DNA of 64,000 bases. Source: Plasmodium brasilianum. Taxonomy: Eukaryota; Apicomplexa; Aconoidasida; Haemosporida; Plasmodiidae. The notes under the pieces are model-generated. The model was not told the origin of the DNA, searched no databases, and saw only the letters and a list, made by a program, of their open reading frames with translations. The position numbers were made by a program, and so were the translations under genes. Below are positions 10,501-23,800 of the stretch, piece by piece; position 1 is the stretch's first letter, and each line of letters opens with the position of its first letter. Location of the stretch: contig NC_090122.1 in assembly GCF_023973825.1 (NCBI RefSeq), positions 800,130 through 864,129 on the forward strand, read 5' to 3'.

Positions 10501-13500
10501 TTAGAATATTTCCGTTTTGGCTTTAATTATTTTTTCCTCTTCTTCTTTCAACTTTTCCACGTCCTGCAAACGTATCAATTGTTTAAGTTGAAAAAATAAA
10601 TTATTTACCTTATAAATATTTTCGTAGTAAAATAAAATAAAAAAAATAAAGGGGATAATGAATGTTCTGTTTACCTTATCATTAACACTTAATGATATAA
10701 CTTTATTACAAATTTTCACAAAATCTTCACGCGTATTTACTTTCCCGTTCGACTGTATTTCGAAACATAGCTTATTAATCTCCTCTTGTGACAAATATAT
10801 ATAATTCCCATTTTCGTCTAATACGCCGTTAATCATATCTTGTTCTTCGAGCTCTTCCAGCTTTTTTTGTATATCCTGCATGTATATGGTGTGTACCACA
10901 TTTACGTTACATGTTCATGTTTATGTGATGTATGCCACATTTACGTGACGTGTTCATATTTTTATGACTCGTGCATAAAATATTTTGCAAAAAGTGGGGT
11001 AATATCTTTTAGTTATTCTTTTTGATGCCTCTTATTTTATTTTTTTTTTTTTTTCCTTTTGTACCTCCGTTGTTGTTTGGAACTTAACTGATAACTCTGT
11101 TATATTTACATACTTTTTTAATTTTATAAAATTCAAAAAACAAGACATAAGAACGTCTGACGAAAGCCAGTCGTCCTCTTGTTTCTTCGATATCATGTGG
11201 GACTGCAAAAAAAAAAAAAAAAAAAGAACATTTGTTGGGGTTACACGTGAGTGAAAATGTGAGTATATATATATATATGTATACTCGTGCATCTATACAT
11301 GCACCCACAAGTTTCTATACACGTAGACGAGTGCATGAACACTTTTGAAGAATCTTTTAAAGACAGATACGCACTTTCCACTTCTTGAGCTTCCTTATTT
11401 CTCTGTTACTCATTTCAGTCGAATACTAAAAAGGAAAAATAAAGTTTATGCTTGTGATATGTGAGCATTTGATATGTGCATATAATTCGGGCATAAAACA
11501 AGGACGAATTTGCAAATGCGCACACGTCTCAGAATATTACACTCAATACGTCCGCGTTAGTTCTGTGCCTTGTATATTCAAACATTTGTTCCTTCATCAT
11601 TATATCTTCATTTTCTCCCTCTTCTGATTCATTTGTTTGATGCCCTGCCCTTCCTTCGTTACTCCTCATTTCTAAATTTCTCATTAATGAATCTTTTATG
11701 TTATCACGCCGGTATCTGGCTTTGTCAAATGGATTTTCACTATCCCCATTGTTTACTTGTACATTTACATAATTTTCAAATTTCTCTTTTAAACTATTTT
11801 TTTTTATATTTTTTTCAAATAGATCTTTAAGCTCCTCTTTTACATTTTGTTGCAGTTTCTTTACTTCGCACTCATTCATACTCGTCTCAAATTTGTATCG
11901 CCCCTTTAGGTTTTTAAACTCATAATTTTTAAATTGTTCCCTTGCATCTTCGTTTGATATTCCAACAGTCATTTGGTTTGACGTTTCGTTTACTGCTTCG
12001 TTTACCACTCTACTTGCCTCTTCACCTATCACTTCACTTGCCTCTTCACCTACCACTCCACTTGTCTCTTCACCTACCACTCCACTTGTCTCTTCACCTA
12101 CCACTCCACTTGTCTCTTCACCTACCACTCCACTTGCCTCTTCACCTACCACTCCACTTGTCTCTTCACCTACCACTCCACTTGTCTCTTCACCTACCAC
12201 TCCACTTGCCTCTTCACCTACCACTCCACTTGTCTCTTCACCTACCACTCCACTTGTCTCGTCACCTACCACTCCATTTGCCTCTTCCCTAACTTCCTTG
12301 TGTGCACTACTCTTTTTTGTACTATCCTCACTATCATGTATGGTATTTCTTAATACATCTGACTTTTCATCTATACTTATAAAGAATTCCCTTAATTTTT
12401 TAATGTGTTTAAGGTTTTTATTACTACCCGAGCTCTTTTTCTTTGAATCATTCCTTGAGTTATCCTTTATGCTGTCGTTAGAGGTATTTGTACTAATTAC
12501 ATATTTTGAATTATTAATATAAGGTATATCATTAGCAGTTACATAGTCATGTGTTCTTAAAGTAAATTCATCCATTTCTTTTTTTTTATCTTCTTTTGCT
12601 TTATCTATTTTATTATATTTATCCTCTTCATTCTGTCCCTCATTATTTTCACTTATAATATAAGTACTACTGCTAGTATTTTCAGTGTATGTCTCAACCT
12701 CTTCACCTTCTCTTTTGTTTACATCAACGATGAGACTGCATCTACGCCCTTGACTATTATTGTCTTCCGCTTCTTCGTAGTCTGGTTTGCTTTTGCTTGA
12801 TTTGTCTACATCGTTCATATCAATATCGTTTTCATATTTAATATACTTGCTAGGAACTTCATACGTGTTGCCATTTTTACTCCTCCTCTTATCTGCATCA
12901 ATAGTATGATCATGTTTATCCAGTTGATTATTCGTTCCTTCCCTTTTCATGTTGTCTTTTGTGCTTTCATTTGGTTCGACTACATCATTTACATCATTTA
13001 CACCATTTATACTATTTATAACATCGATTTCTTTATTTTCAATTATTTTTCTATATGTGTCGTATTTATTGTTATTTTTACTCTTCCTTTCATAAGTATC
13101 AGTAATATGATCACTACTCTTCTGCTTACTGTATGTATCTTTCTCTTTCTCATAGTCTCTTTCGCCTCTTCTCAATGTATCTATTTCATATACGTCCTTA
13201 GTTTTGTTACTTTCAATTTCTTTTCTATTAACGTTGTTTATTTTGTTACCTTTACTCTTCCTCTTATCTGCATCTATAATATGATTGCTACTACTTTGCT
13301 TACTGTATGTATCTACCTCTTTGACGTAGTCTCTCTTGATATGTGTTATGTCTTCTGTTCTTTTATTATTTCTTTTTTGTTCATTTATTTCATAGCACTT
13401 TTTGTTACTACCTGTCCTTATAGCTCTTATTCCATCTTCCGTATGAACATCAACCATCTCAATACTTATCTCATCAGCATAATTTTGTGCACTCTCTTTT

Positions 13501-16500
13501 CTGTTTCTTACTTGGTTTACTCGTTCATTTAGTACTACTATTTTATGACTTTCGTGCATTCTGTTTGGTTCAAGCGCTTGTCTCGTATCAAGAACTTTGC
13601 CTTTTTTTTCCATTTCGTTTGTATCATAATTTGAGTTATTACTTCTCGTTTCTCCCTTATACATACTATCATGAGCGTCATTCTTACTCTTCCTTTTGTT
13701 TGAATCACACACATAGATATGTTTTTCCCCTTTTGAAACTGTATTTTCTTTATTTGCGCTTCCACGTCTTGCACTTTCATCTCTTAGACTTATACGCAGG
13801 GTACTTTCACCCCTTACACTTTCGACTCTTACACTTTCGACTCTTACACTTTCGTCTCTTACACTTTCGTCTCTTACACTTTCACCTCTTACACTTTCAC
13901 CTCTTATACTTTCACCTCTAGTACTTTCACGTCCAGCACTTTCAGATCGAGAACCTTCATCTCCCACGCTTTCACTTCTTGTACCTTCTCCTCTTTGACT
14001 TTCACATGTAAAACCTTTATCTCTTGTAATTTTTCTTCTGGTACTTTCATCTCTTGCATTTACACGTATAGCGCTTTCCTCTCTTTCATTTTCACGTCGA
14101 GCACCTTCACTTCTTGCACTCTCGGGTCTAGAACCTTCACCTCCTATACTTTCAGGTCTAGTACTTTCATCTCTTGATCTTTCATCGCTTGTACTTTCAC
14201 GTCTAACGCTTTCATCTATTGCACTCACACGTTGAGTATCTTCATCTATTGCACTCACCCTTCGACTACCTTCATCTATTGCACTCACACGTTTATTATT
14301 TGCATCTATTGCACTCACACGTTTATTATTTTCATCTATTGCACTCACACGTTTATTATTTTCATCTATTGCACTCACACGTTTATTATTTTCATTTATT
14401 GCACTCACCCTTCGACTACCTTCATCTATTGCACTTACACGCCGAGTATCTTCATCTATTGCACTCACACGTCTAGTATCTTCATCTATTGCACTCACAC
14501 GTCGAGTATCTTCATCTATTGTACTTATACGTCTATTATTTTCATCTATTGCATTTACACGTCTATTATTTTCATCTATTGCACTTACACGTCTAGTATC
14601 TTTATCTATTGCACTCACCCTTCGACTACCTTCATCTATTGCACTTACACGTCTAGTATCTTCATCTATTGCACTCACACGTCGACTACCTTGATTTATT
14701 GCACTCACACGTCGACTACCTTGATTTATTGCACTTACACTTCGAGTATCTTCATCTATTGCACTCACCCGTCTATTATTTTCATCTATTACACTCACAC
14801 GTCTAGTATCTTCATCTGTTGCATTTACACGTCGACTACCTTCATCTATTGTACTTATACGTCTATTATTTTCATCTATTGCATTTACACGTCTATTATT
14901 TTCATCTATTGCACTCACACGTTTATTATTTTCATCTATTGCACTTACACGTCGACTACCTTCATCTATTGCACTCACACGTCGACTACCTTCATCTATT
15001 GCATTTACACGTCGAGTATCTTCATCTATTGCACTTACACGTCTAGTATCTTTATCTACTACACTCACCCTTCGACTACCTTCATCTATTGCACTTACAC
15101 GTCGACTACCTTCATTTATTGCACTTACACGTCGACTACCTTCATCTATTGCACTTACACGTCGACTACCTTCATCTATTGCACTCACCCTTCGACTACC
15201 TTCATCTATTGCACTTACACGCCGAGTATCTTCATCTATTGCACTTACACGTCTAGTATCTTTATCTATTGCACTCACCCTTCGACTACCTTCATCTATT
15301 GCACTTACACGCCGAGTATCTTCATCTATTGCACTCACACGTCGAATACCTTCATTTATTGCACTCACACGTCGACTACCTTCATTTATTGCACTTACAC
15401 TCCGAGTATCTTCATCTATTGCACTCACCCTTCGACTACCTTCATCTATTGCACTCACACGTCTAGTATCTTCATCTATTGCACTCACACGTCGAGTACC
15501 TTCATCTATTGTACTTATACGTCTATTATTTTCATTTATTGCACTCACCCTTCGACTACCTTCATCTATTGCACTTACACGCCGAGTATTTTCATCTATT
15601 GCACTCACCCGTCTATTATTTTCATCTATTACACTCACACGTCTAGTATCTTCATCTGTTGCATTTACACGTCGACTACCTTCATCTATTGTACTTATAC
15701 GTCTATTATTTTCATCTATTGCATTTACACGTCTATTATTTTCATCTATTGCACTCACACGTTGAGTATCTTCATCTATTGCACTCACCCGTCTATTATT
15801 TTCATCTATTACACTCACACGTCTAGTATCTTCATCTATTGCACTCACACGTCGAGTACCTTCATCTATTGTACTTATACGTCTATTATTTTCATCTATT
15901 GCACTCACACGTTTATTATTTTCATCTATTGCACTCACACGTTTATTATTTTCATCTATTGCACTCACACGTTTATTATTTTCATCTATTGCACTCACAC
16001 GTTTATTATTTTCATCTATTGCACTCACACGTTTATTATTTTCATTTATTGCACTCACCCTTCGACTACCTTCATCTATTGCACTTACACGCCGAGTATC
16101 TTCATCTATTGCACTTACACGTCTAGTATCTTCATCTATTGCATTTACACGTCTATTATTTTCATCTATTGCACTCACACGTTGAGTATCTTCATCTATT
16201 GCACTCACCCGTCTATTATTTTCATCTATTACACTCACCCGTCTATTATTTTCATCTATTACACTCACACGTCTAGTATCTTCATCTGTTGCATTTACAC
16301 GTCGACTACCTTCATCTATTGCACTCACACGTCTAGTATCTTCATCTATTGCACTCACACGTTTATTATTTTCATCTATTGCACTCACACGTTTATTATT
16401 TTCATTTATTGCACTCACCCTTCGACTACCTTCATCTATTGCACTCACACGTCGACTACCTTCATCTATTGCATTTACACGTCGAGTATCTTCATCTATT

Positions 16501-18410
16501 GTACTTTCACGTCGAGTATCTTCATCTATTGCACTTACACGTCTAGTATCTTTATCTATTGCACTCACACGTCGACTACCTTCATCTATTGCACTCACAC
16601 GTCGACTACCTTCATCTATTGCACTTACACGTCGACTACCTTCATTTATTGCACTTACACGTCGACTACCTTCATCTATTGCACTCACACGTCGACTACC
16701 TTCATCTATTGCATTTACACGTCGAGTATCTTCATCTACTGTACTTTCACGTCGAGTATCTTCATCTATTGCACTTACACGTCTAGTATCTTTATCTATT
16801 GCACTTACACGTCGAGCACCTTCACCTCCTTCACTTTTACGTCTTGAACTATCACTTCTTGTACTTTCATCTCTTGAACTTTCGTCCCTTGCATTTTTAC
16901 GGCTTGCACTTTCATATCTTGCACTTTCACTTTCTTCACTTTCATCTTTTGCACTTACACGTCTAGCAATTTCATCTCCTGCACTTTCACATAGAGCAAC
17001 TTCATCTCTCGCATTTACGCTTCGGGTCCTTTCATCTCTTGTACTGTCAAGTCGAAAACCTTCGCCTGTTTCACTTACACATCCAGTACTTTGAGATCGA
17101 GAATCTTCCCTTCCAATACTTTCATCTCTTGTACTTTTACGTCTAGCATTTTCGTTTGTTGCACCTTCATCTCTTGCATTTTCACCTCTTACACTTGCAC
17201 ATTGAGTACTTTCATATCTAGCACTTTTACCTGCTGCAACTTCACCCCCTTCGAAAGAGGCACTGACAACTGCTTCTTCCTTACTGTTTCTCATCTCATT
17301 TACATGAACAGATTTGTCAATAGAATTTCTCTTTTGGCTAGTCGTATCCTGAATATGATCACTTGTTTTTTCCTTTCTTTTAAGTGAAAACGAGTTTATA
17401 TTTGTTTTTTCTTCATCATAAAATTTATCAGAATAATAATTTTTAGAGTTTTCATTTTCCCTATCATCTGAGATATTCTTCTCTTTTGATAAAGAATAAG
17501 AATCCTTTTCTTCGTATTTTTTTATATCATTTATTATTTCATCTATATAATCCTTGTGGGCATTATTCAAATTATTAACTGCAATGTTTTTCTCTAATTT
17601 GTCTATTTGCCCTTCATTTTTCTGAACGCTCTTTCTGTAACCATAAAACAGGTTTTGCACTAGGCTCACAATAGAGAAATTAGTGCTTCTACCGTTACCA
17701 CTGCTACCATTTTTGCCGCTGCTTTTACTGCTGCTATCGTTATTGCCGCTTCTACTGCTTCTATCGTTATTGCCGCTTCTACTGCTGCTATCATTATTGC
17801 CGCTTCTACTGCTGCTATCATTATTGCCGCTTCTACTGCTGCTACCGTTATTGCCGCTTATACTGATGCTATCGTTATTGCCGCTTCTACTGCTGATATA
17901 GTTTTTTCCGCTTTTATTGCTACTATCTTTGTTAACATTATGGTCATTCTCCATTGATGCATTTCCATTTTCTGCACAATTTTCTTCTGAACGGTTCACT
18001 GGTGTTACGGTGCCTTCCATTACATCCTTTAGTCGATCATTCATCCAGGAGCAATTAAAATAGCTTGTATTTGTTTTTACTTCCTTATCTTCGAGGCAAG
18101 CAGTATTCATATTATATTTATTATTGCTTGCATTTTCTTCTCGTTCAGTAAAATCTGCAGAGTATATATTGTTTTCTTCATTCCTTTCGCTGTGACAACT
18201 AAGGGTTAAACTATCGTACATATTAACGCTAACCTTAAGAACTATTTCTCTACTATCATCTGATTCGTTTATTATTGTTTTCTTTATTTTGCTATGCTTC
18301 TTCATCTCTGAAATTGTTTTTGTATGTGTTACCATCTCCATCTTCATTTTCTCCATCTTCATTTTCTCCATCTTCATTTTCTCCATCTTCATTTTCTCCA
18401 TCTTCATTTT

Positions 18411-18441
<31 letters not shown>

Positions 18442-19523
18442 TTTTCAAATATTTCCCTCGTTTCGTTATTAAAGTTCGAAACATCACCTAGACTGGTAAG
18501 CTCTTTGCATTTAGGACTGTCCGTTGGACTGCTTGATATCATCTTATCATTAGAGAAGTAATTCGTAGAATTTTTTTTTTTTACCATTTCATTCTTAAGT
18601 ACATATGCTGAACTTTTAATTCCGCTTGTTAACAAATCTTCCTCAGTAGTACATATTTCATTACTAATATTTGCTGACTTTCTTAAAACTTTATCATTAG
18701 GCTTGTTTTCTCCTTTATCGCATTTACAACTGGTAGACTTTGCACTAAGCACATTTATATCGTCCTCAATTTTACTACTCTCTTCTTTGTTTAAAATTTT
18801 ATGTAATTCTCTGTCTATTATTAGTAATTCCCCTTTAATATATTCCAACCCTTCATTTAATTTTAAGTAAGTATATATTTTTTTTTTTTCTTTTTTGCTG
18901 ACTTGGTCAGAATTATTTATTTCACTCCTACTGTAAATCTCATCTTCCGAATCATTAAAACTTTCTAAATATTCCTTGCTATTTAAAGATATTTGTTCAA
19001 TGTTAAAATGCTCTTCTCTTTCATTCTCTTTTCCACTGTTTGGAAAGGAGTTTTCCTTTCCTACTCTTCTTACATTCCTGTGATAATAGAAAGGGGGTAG
19101 AGAAGAAAAGAAAAAAAAAAAAAAAAAAATCAGCCATAAAATATAGTACATAAAAAAGTTATGTAAATTTTAGCTATTCGGAAAGATACATAACTTCTGC
19201 AATGTTAAGAAGCGTGTTATGGGGGTATACATGTGTGCAAACACACAAGAGTGAGTATATATTTGTGTATATTTATATATTTACATATATTTGTGTATAT
19301 TTAAATGTTTATATATACATTTGTATATATTTACATGTTTATGCATTTACGTCCCCTTTGTGCGAACGCAGTAACTTGGACTGCCAGAGCAGGTACTTCA
19401 AGCTTACCTAATGAAGTAGGTGGAAAGGAAGACCAACAAGACGTTTATAAGTACAAACGTAATACTTGCATTAAGAGAAAGCTCTATTTTAAAAAAATCA
19501 AAAAAAGTTGATGACTTATTCAT
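10501..19523 (-). CDS. DDRGK-domain (UFBP1/DDRGK1-like) ER membrane protein, giant repeat-expanded form, six exons
   Basis: DDRGK1/UFBP1 is an ER-anchored partner of the UFM1 ligase UFL1. I assemble exons 19523-19408, 19077-11550, 11425-11375, 11202-11065, 10875-10675 and 10563-10501, all with GT-AG ends and matching phase, giving 2,698 residues; human DDRGK1 is about 314. The first exon encodes one hydrophobic helix (FVLINVLLVFLSTYFI), then RNVRR, like the family's N-terminal anchor. The C-terminal exons carry SSDVLMSCFLNFIKL, then TTEDIQKKLEELEEQ, then INGVLDENGNYIYLS, aligning with the winged-helix DDRGK domain; the DDRGK motif itself reads DENGN. Between anchor and domain lie Ser/Asn repeats, about 86 copies of a 10-residue repeat (residues about 794-1661) and GVVGEETS repeats (about 2304-2402). 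Exon 1 is my inference from splice sites. The boundary GAC|GTATTG is the weakest, but all other donors tried break the frame. Confidence 0.82.
11985..12285 (-). repeat. 24-bp coding repeat (GVVGEETS)
   Basis: About 12 copies of an eight-residue acidic unit, GVVGEETS or GVVGEEAS, in the DDRGK protein just upstream of its C-terminal region. Confidence 0.92.
14210..16815 (-). repeat. 30-bp coding minisatellite, about 86 copies (RRVSAIDEGS type)
   Basis: Perfectly phased 30-bp units encode RRVSAIDExx decapeptides whose last two residues are mostly GS, DT or NN. First residues vary (RR, KR, QR, RS) and VSAI alternates with VNAI, ISTI or ESTI. About 60 units contain RRxS and 12 contain KRVS. Higher-order blocks are repeated, for example near 14821-14900 and 15661-15740. 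Degenerate relatives (ESARDE-like) flank it at 13780-14200 and 16815-17220. Confidence 0.95.
17700..17895 (-). repeat. 27-bp coding repeat (SGNNDSSSR)
   Basis: Nine-residue units rich in Ser, Gly and Asn in the N-terminal third of the DDRGK protein. A short KMKMEKM repeat (18340-18410) lies further upstream. Confidence 0.85.
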
Positions 19524-19714
19524 TTTAAAGAGCAACCTTCAGTTTTTATACATGCGTCTGCAGGCAGACCACATTTTTAAATATAAACATATGTATACGT
19601 ACGTATATGTAGGCACATATATATAGATAAATATACGTACATACATACGTATACATGCATATACATTTGCATATACATTTACATATACATTTACATATAC
19701 ATTTACATATACAA

Positions 19715-19783
<69 letters not shown>

Positions 19784-20759
19784 CATTTACATATACATTT
19801 ACATATACATTTACATATACATTTACATATACATTTACATATACATTTACATATACATTTACTTATACATTTACTTATACATATGCATACATATATATGC
19901 ATAAGTAAGCATGTGTGTAAAATGCCCTGTTCAACCTTTGCATAAGGTGTCTTTCAAAAGCTCAAATGATATTGCAGACATTAAAAATATTTATTAACAT
20001 AATTAAACAAGATTTTTTTTTTTTTTTTCTTTAAATTTGAAAAGGCTTTTCAAATATTCTTTTATGAGAAACATGATGCTCTTTTAAAAAAGGAGCTGGC
20101 CTCTGGAAAATAATAAAATTCGATGGGCCTCGATAATTAGCAAAATAGGAAAAAATAAGAAAAAAAAAGGAAAAACAAAAAAAAAAATATTAAGCGCACT
20201 AACAATAACACTAACACTAACACTGTTGGAGTTGCAGCGATGGCATTAGAATTTGCGCAAGCCTATCATCATATCATATGTAAAAATTGCATACGTATGT
20301 GTATACGTGTATTTTTCTTAACATCCGTAATTTCTTTTCCCTTAAATTTGCAAAGTTTCTCATTAAATATTGAACTTTCATCTACTGTTAATTATATTCC
20401 ATTTGTTTCTTTTCCAGAAATGACTATGTTTAAAAATTATGTCTTTTTTTTTTTTTTTTTTTTTTTTTTCCTTTTCGCGTAAATGTAGATGAGCATACCA
20501 GAATAACACGCACATGTGCATATTTAACAAAAAAAAAAAAAAAAAAATTACATTAAAAAATATGACTTTTTGTGTATATTTGTATACATGTATATTCAAA
20601 ATTATGAATGTCCGTCCATTCACATGCTTGTACACTCATACATAATTTACAAATATTCACACTACTATTTTACCGGAAGGAGCGAACATGTGTATGTATA
20701 CAGGAGTGAACATATGAGCACGGTAGAAAATTGTATACACACACATGTCTAAATATATG

Positions 20760-20802
<43 letters not shown>

Positions 20803-20829
20803 GTATATAAACACACATGTATGCACCAG
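19524..20829. other. Intergenic region with a 12-bp array
   Basis: Lies between the ATG of the DDRGK gene (-) and the stop of the next gene (-). It holds a TACATATACATT array, A/T runs and (AT)n (20767-20800). I see no coding sequence. Confidence 0.55.
19655..19885. repeat. 12-bp TACATATACATT array
   Basis: About 19 tandem copies of a 6+6 unit (ACATAT / ACATTT), giving alternating His-Ile or Cys-Ile shadow ORFs. Confidence 0.88.
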
Positions 20830-23800
20830 TCACATATGAACCCTCTTTGTCGTTCTTTGTTTTAAATACTCAGTAACTTCTATCAACTCGTTGTTTTCAT
20901 TTTTCCAGTAGTTGACTATATATACGGGCAGCCGCTTCCTCCGCGCAGTTTCATTTTGCATATTTACTTTTTTACCTGCCCACCTTTTTGATAAGTTCAT
21001 GCCTTTATGTGCACCAAAACACTTTTTTCCTACTTCCACTTGTGTTGTATTATTTTCTTCCTTTTCTTTATGAAGCCCATGTGCATTTTTCCTTTCCATT
21101 TTAGAACCTTTCTTATGATAATATTCCTGAGCATTTTTATCATCTATTGCTGATTTGTCCAATCTGTTCAACCCTTTTTTCCTTATTTGTTCATATTTTC
21201 TAATCCTCCAATTTCTCCTAATAACATCGTTCATTTTGTTTTCTATAATTTTTGAAATATACTTAGTTCCATAATTTATTTTCGAATTAATTTCCTTGTG
21301 CATGTTTTTTAAATAATCACTTGTCTTTTCTTCTTTTTGCCTTAACATGTCAGGATATATACCAGAATGACTAGTAATTGCACTATGTAAATTTGAAAAA
21401 ATCTTTTCATGATTATCACTTGTTGAGTATTTATTTTCCTCCTCTAATCTATTTAGTACTACACTGGTTATATATTCATTGTTCTTGCTTACTAACTCAT
21501 ATATTTTATTTACAGTTTCGTCCTTTTTTTGTGCATCCCTTCCGTCGTCCATTATTTTTTGTGCGTTTTCATTAATTATACTTACTAACGTTTTAACTAT
21601 TTTGCTCTCACTATCATGCATTGTACTTTTCATACTTGCAATCGTTTTTTCAACTTGCTCACTTATTTCTACTGATACTTTCTCTTTTACATTTGCGCAC
21701 ACCTCCATCAGCTCCTTCGTTACTGCCAAAGTATGATCGTTAAGCTCCCTCTTTACTGCTGAAGCATGACCGTTCATGTTTTTTAAAAGCGATTCATTTA
21801 TGTTTATTAGCTGAACCGTGTTTGCTTCCACCGAGTCATACACTTTTTTTTGAAACGTGGTTAAGTAAGTTTTTACCATTTCACTAATGTTTTTGTTATT
21901 CGTCTTTGCATTCTTTAATAATTTCATTTCTTTTTGAAAATTATTTGATAGAAACATTTGTTCCTTCATTAATGTGTTAAAGAATTCATTTGTTTTGTGA
22001 ACTATGGTATCATATTTTATTTCATTATTTTTTATTATATCTTCACTTATTTTTTGATAAACATTATCGGAATGTATTATTTCTATGTTTTTTTTTTCTT
22101 TTTTTTTTTTTATTATTTCGTCATTTAAGCTAGCTATTACTTCTTCTCGCAACTTGTTCATATTAATTTGTATTTTCTCCTGCACATGTAAGGTAAAATT
22201 ATTTTCAAGGAAATTCATTTTTTCTATTATTATATCTTCAATTCCTTTTTTTTTTTTATTTTCATTATCGATGATATTTCTATTGAAATCATCAAAAGTT
22301 TTTTCAATCTTGTTATTCACAGTAGCAGTGAAGGTATTTTCCAGCATATGCATGCTTTTTTTTAATTCCTCCTTTAAATTTTCCTCTACGGATGTAATGT
22401 TTATCCTATCGATGCATTTTTTAACTTCCATTGAAATACTTTCTTTCACATATTCATGTGTAATTTCTATTATTTTTTTCATTTCCTCATTTACGTTTTT
22501 GTTTGAATGGTCATACATGTTTTGAATCCTTGTTTCGACTGAATTTTCACTCAAACTGATGTCTATATTTTTCTGCATAGTAATAATATTATTTTTTATT
22601 TCTTGGGTTAAATTTTCATTCACACTTTTGAGTAAAATTTGTGTATTTTTCTGTATTTGGTCATGTAAATTTTCATCAATATTTCTGTTAAGTATATGCA
22701 TATTTTTAGTCAGCTCTTTATGTATATTTTCATTTATTTTCTTGTTTAAAAAATCTATATTTTTCACTAATTCTTTGTTAATGTTTTCATTTACTTTGCT
22801 ATTTATATTACTACCAACTATTTCCATTTTTCTTTTTAGTTCATCGTTCACATTTTTAAATAAATTATTCTGAACATTGGTCATATTTTCAATCAACTGA
22901 GTATTTAATTTATCATCCACATTTTCATTCACCTTTATATATATTCTTTCTATATTATTTTCTATTTCTTTGTTTATATTTTCATTCAAGGTGTTATTTA
23001 AGGAATATATATTTTTTGTTATTTCCTCGTTAATGTTCCTATGAACATTTTCTTTTATGTTTTCATATGCCATATCTATGTTCTTCTTTATTTCATTGTT
23101 AATACATTCATTTATTTTTTCATAAGTATAAGAACTATTTAGATTGTTAGCATTCTTTTCCATAATACTGAATAAATTATTTTCAACAAAATGCATTATC
23201 TTTTGCTCTATAGCATCTTGCACTCTCTTGTCTATATTTTTGGACAAATTATTATCTACTGTATTTTTTATAATGCGCGGCACGTCCTTACGAATAAACT
23301 CCTTCATTCTTAAAAAATTATTCTTACTGCTACTGTTCACACTGTTTTGGTAATTACTCTCTTTCTCTTTATGTAAAATTTCCCTCTCCGTTTCTTCCAT
23401 TCCTCTTTTTGTGTGAAGTTTGCTAGGTGAAGATTTTGTATATGAGAATATGCCTTTTTTATTACTTGTTAAGGTGAAATGTGAGTCTCCCTTTATTACA
23501 CTATCATTATGCTTTACGACACCTCTTCCTAAATCTAGCTTGTGCAGGTCTTCTACCTCCATGTGAAGCTCTTTCATATCAGCGTAATCTTGACAAAGTA
23601 CAGTCTTGTTATTTATGATACTGTCATTATAAATCGAACTGTTGTTTAGGTATTGTGTATTTTTATAATAATTTGGGTTCATATTATACGAATTTTTACT
23701 TTTCATATTGTCAAAATTTTGGGTAGATTTTTCTACCATTTCATCATTTACATTATTCAGAAAATCTAATTTTTTTCCTTTTCCTAGATTAGTACTATTG

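Noticed and set aside
14232..16847. Plus-strand ORF of 871 codons
   Set aside because: Mirror of the minus-strand 30-bp coding repeat. Only one side has a recognisable domain context and splicing; the other is His/Thr/Ser/Ile/Tyr repeat without any domain.
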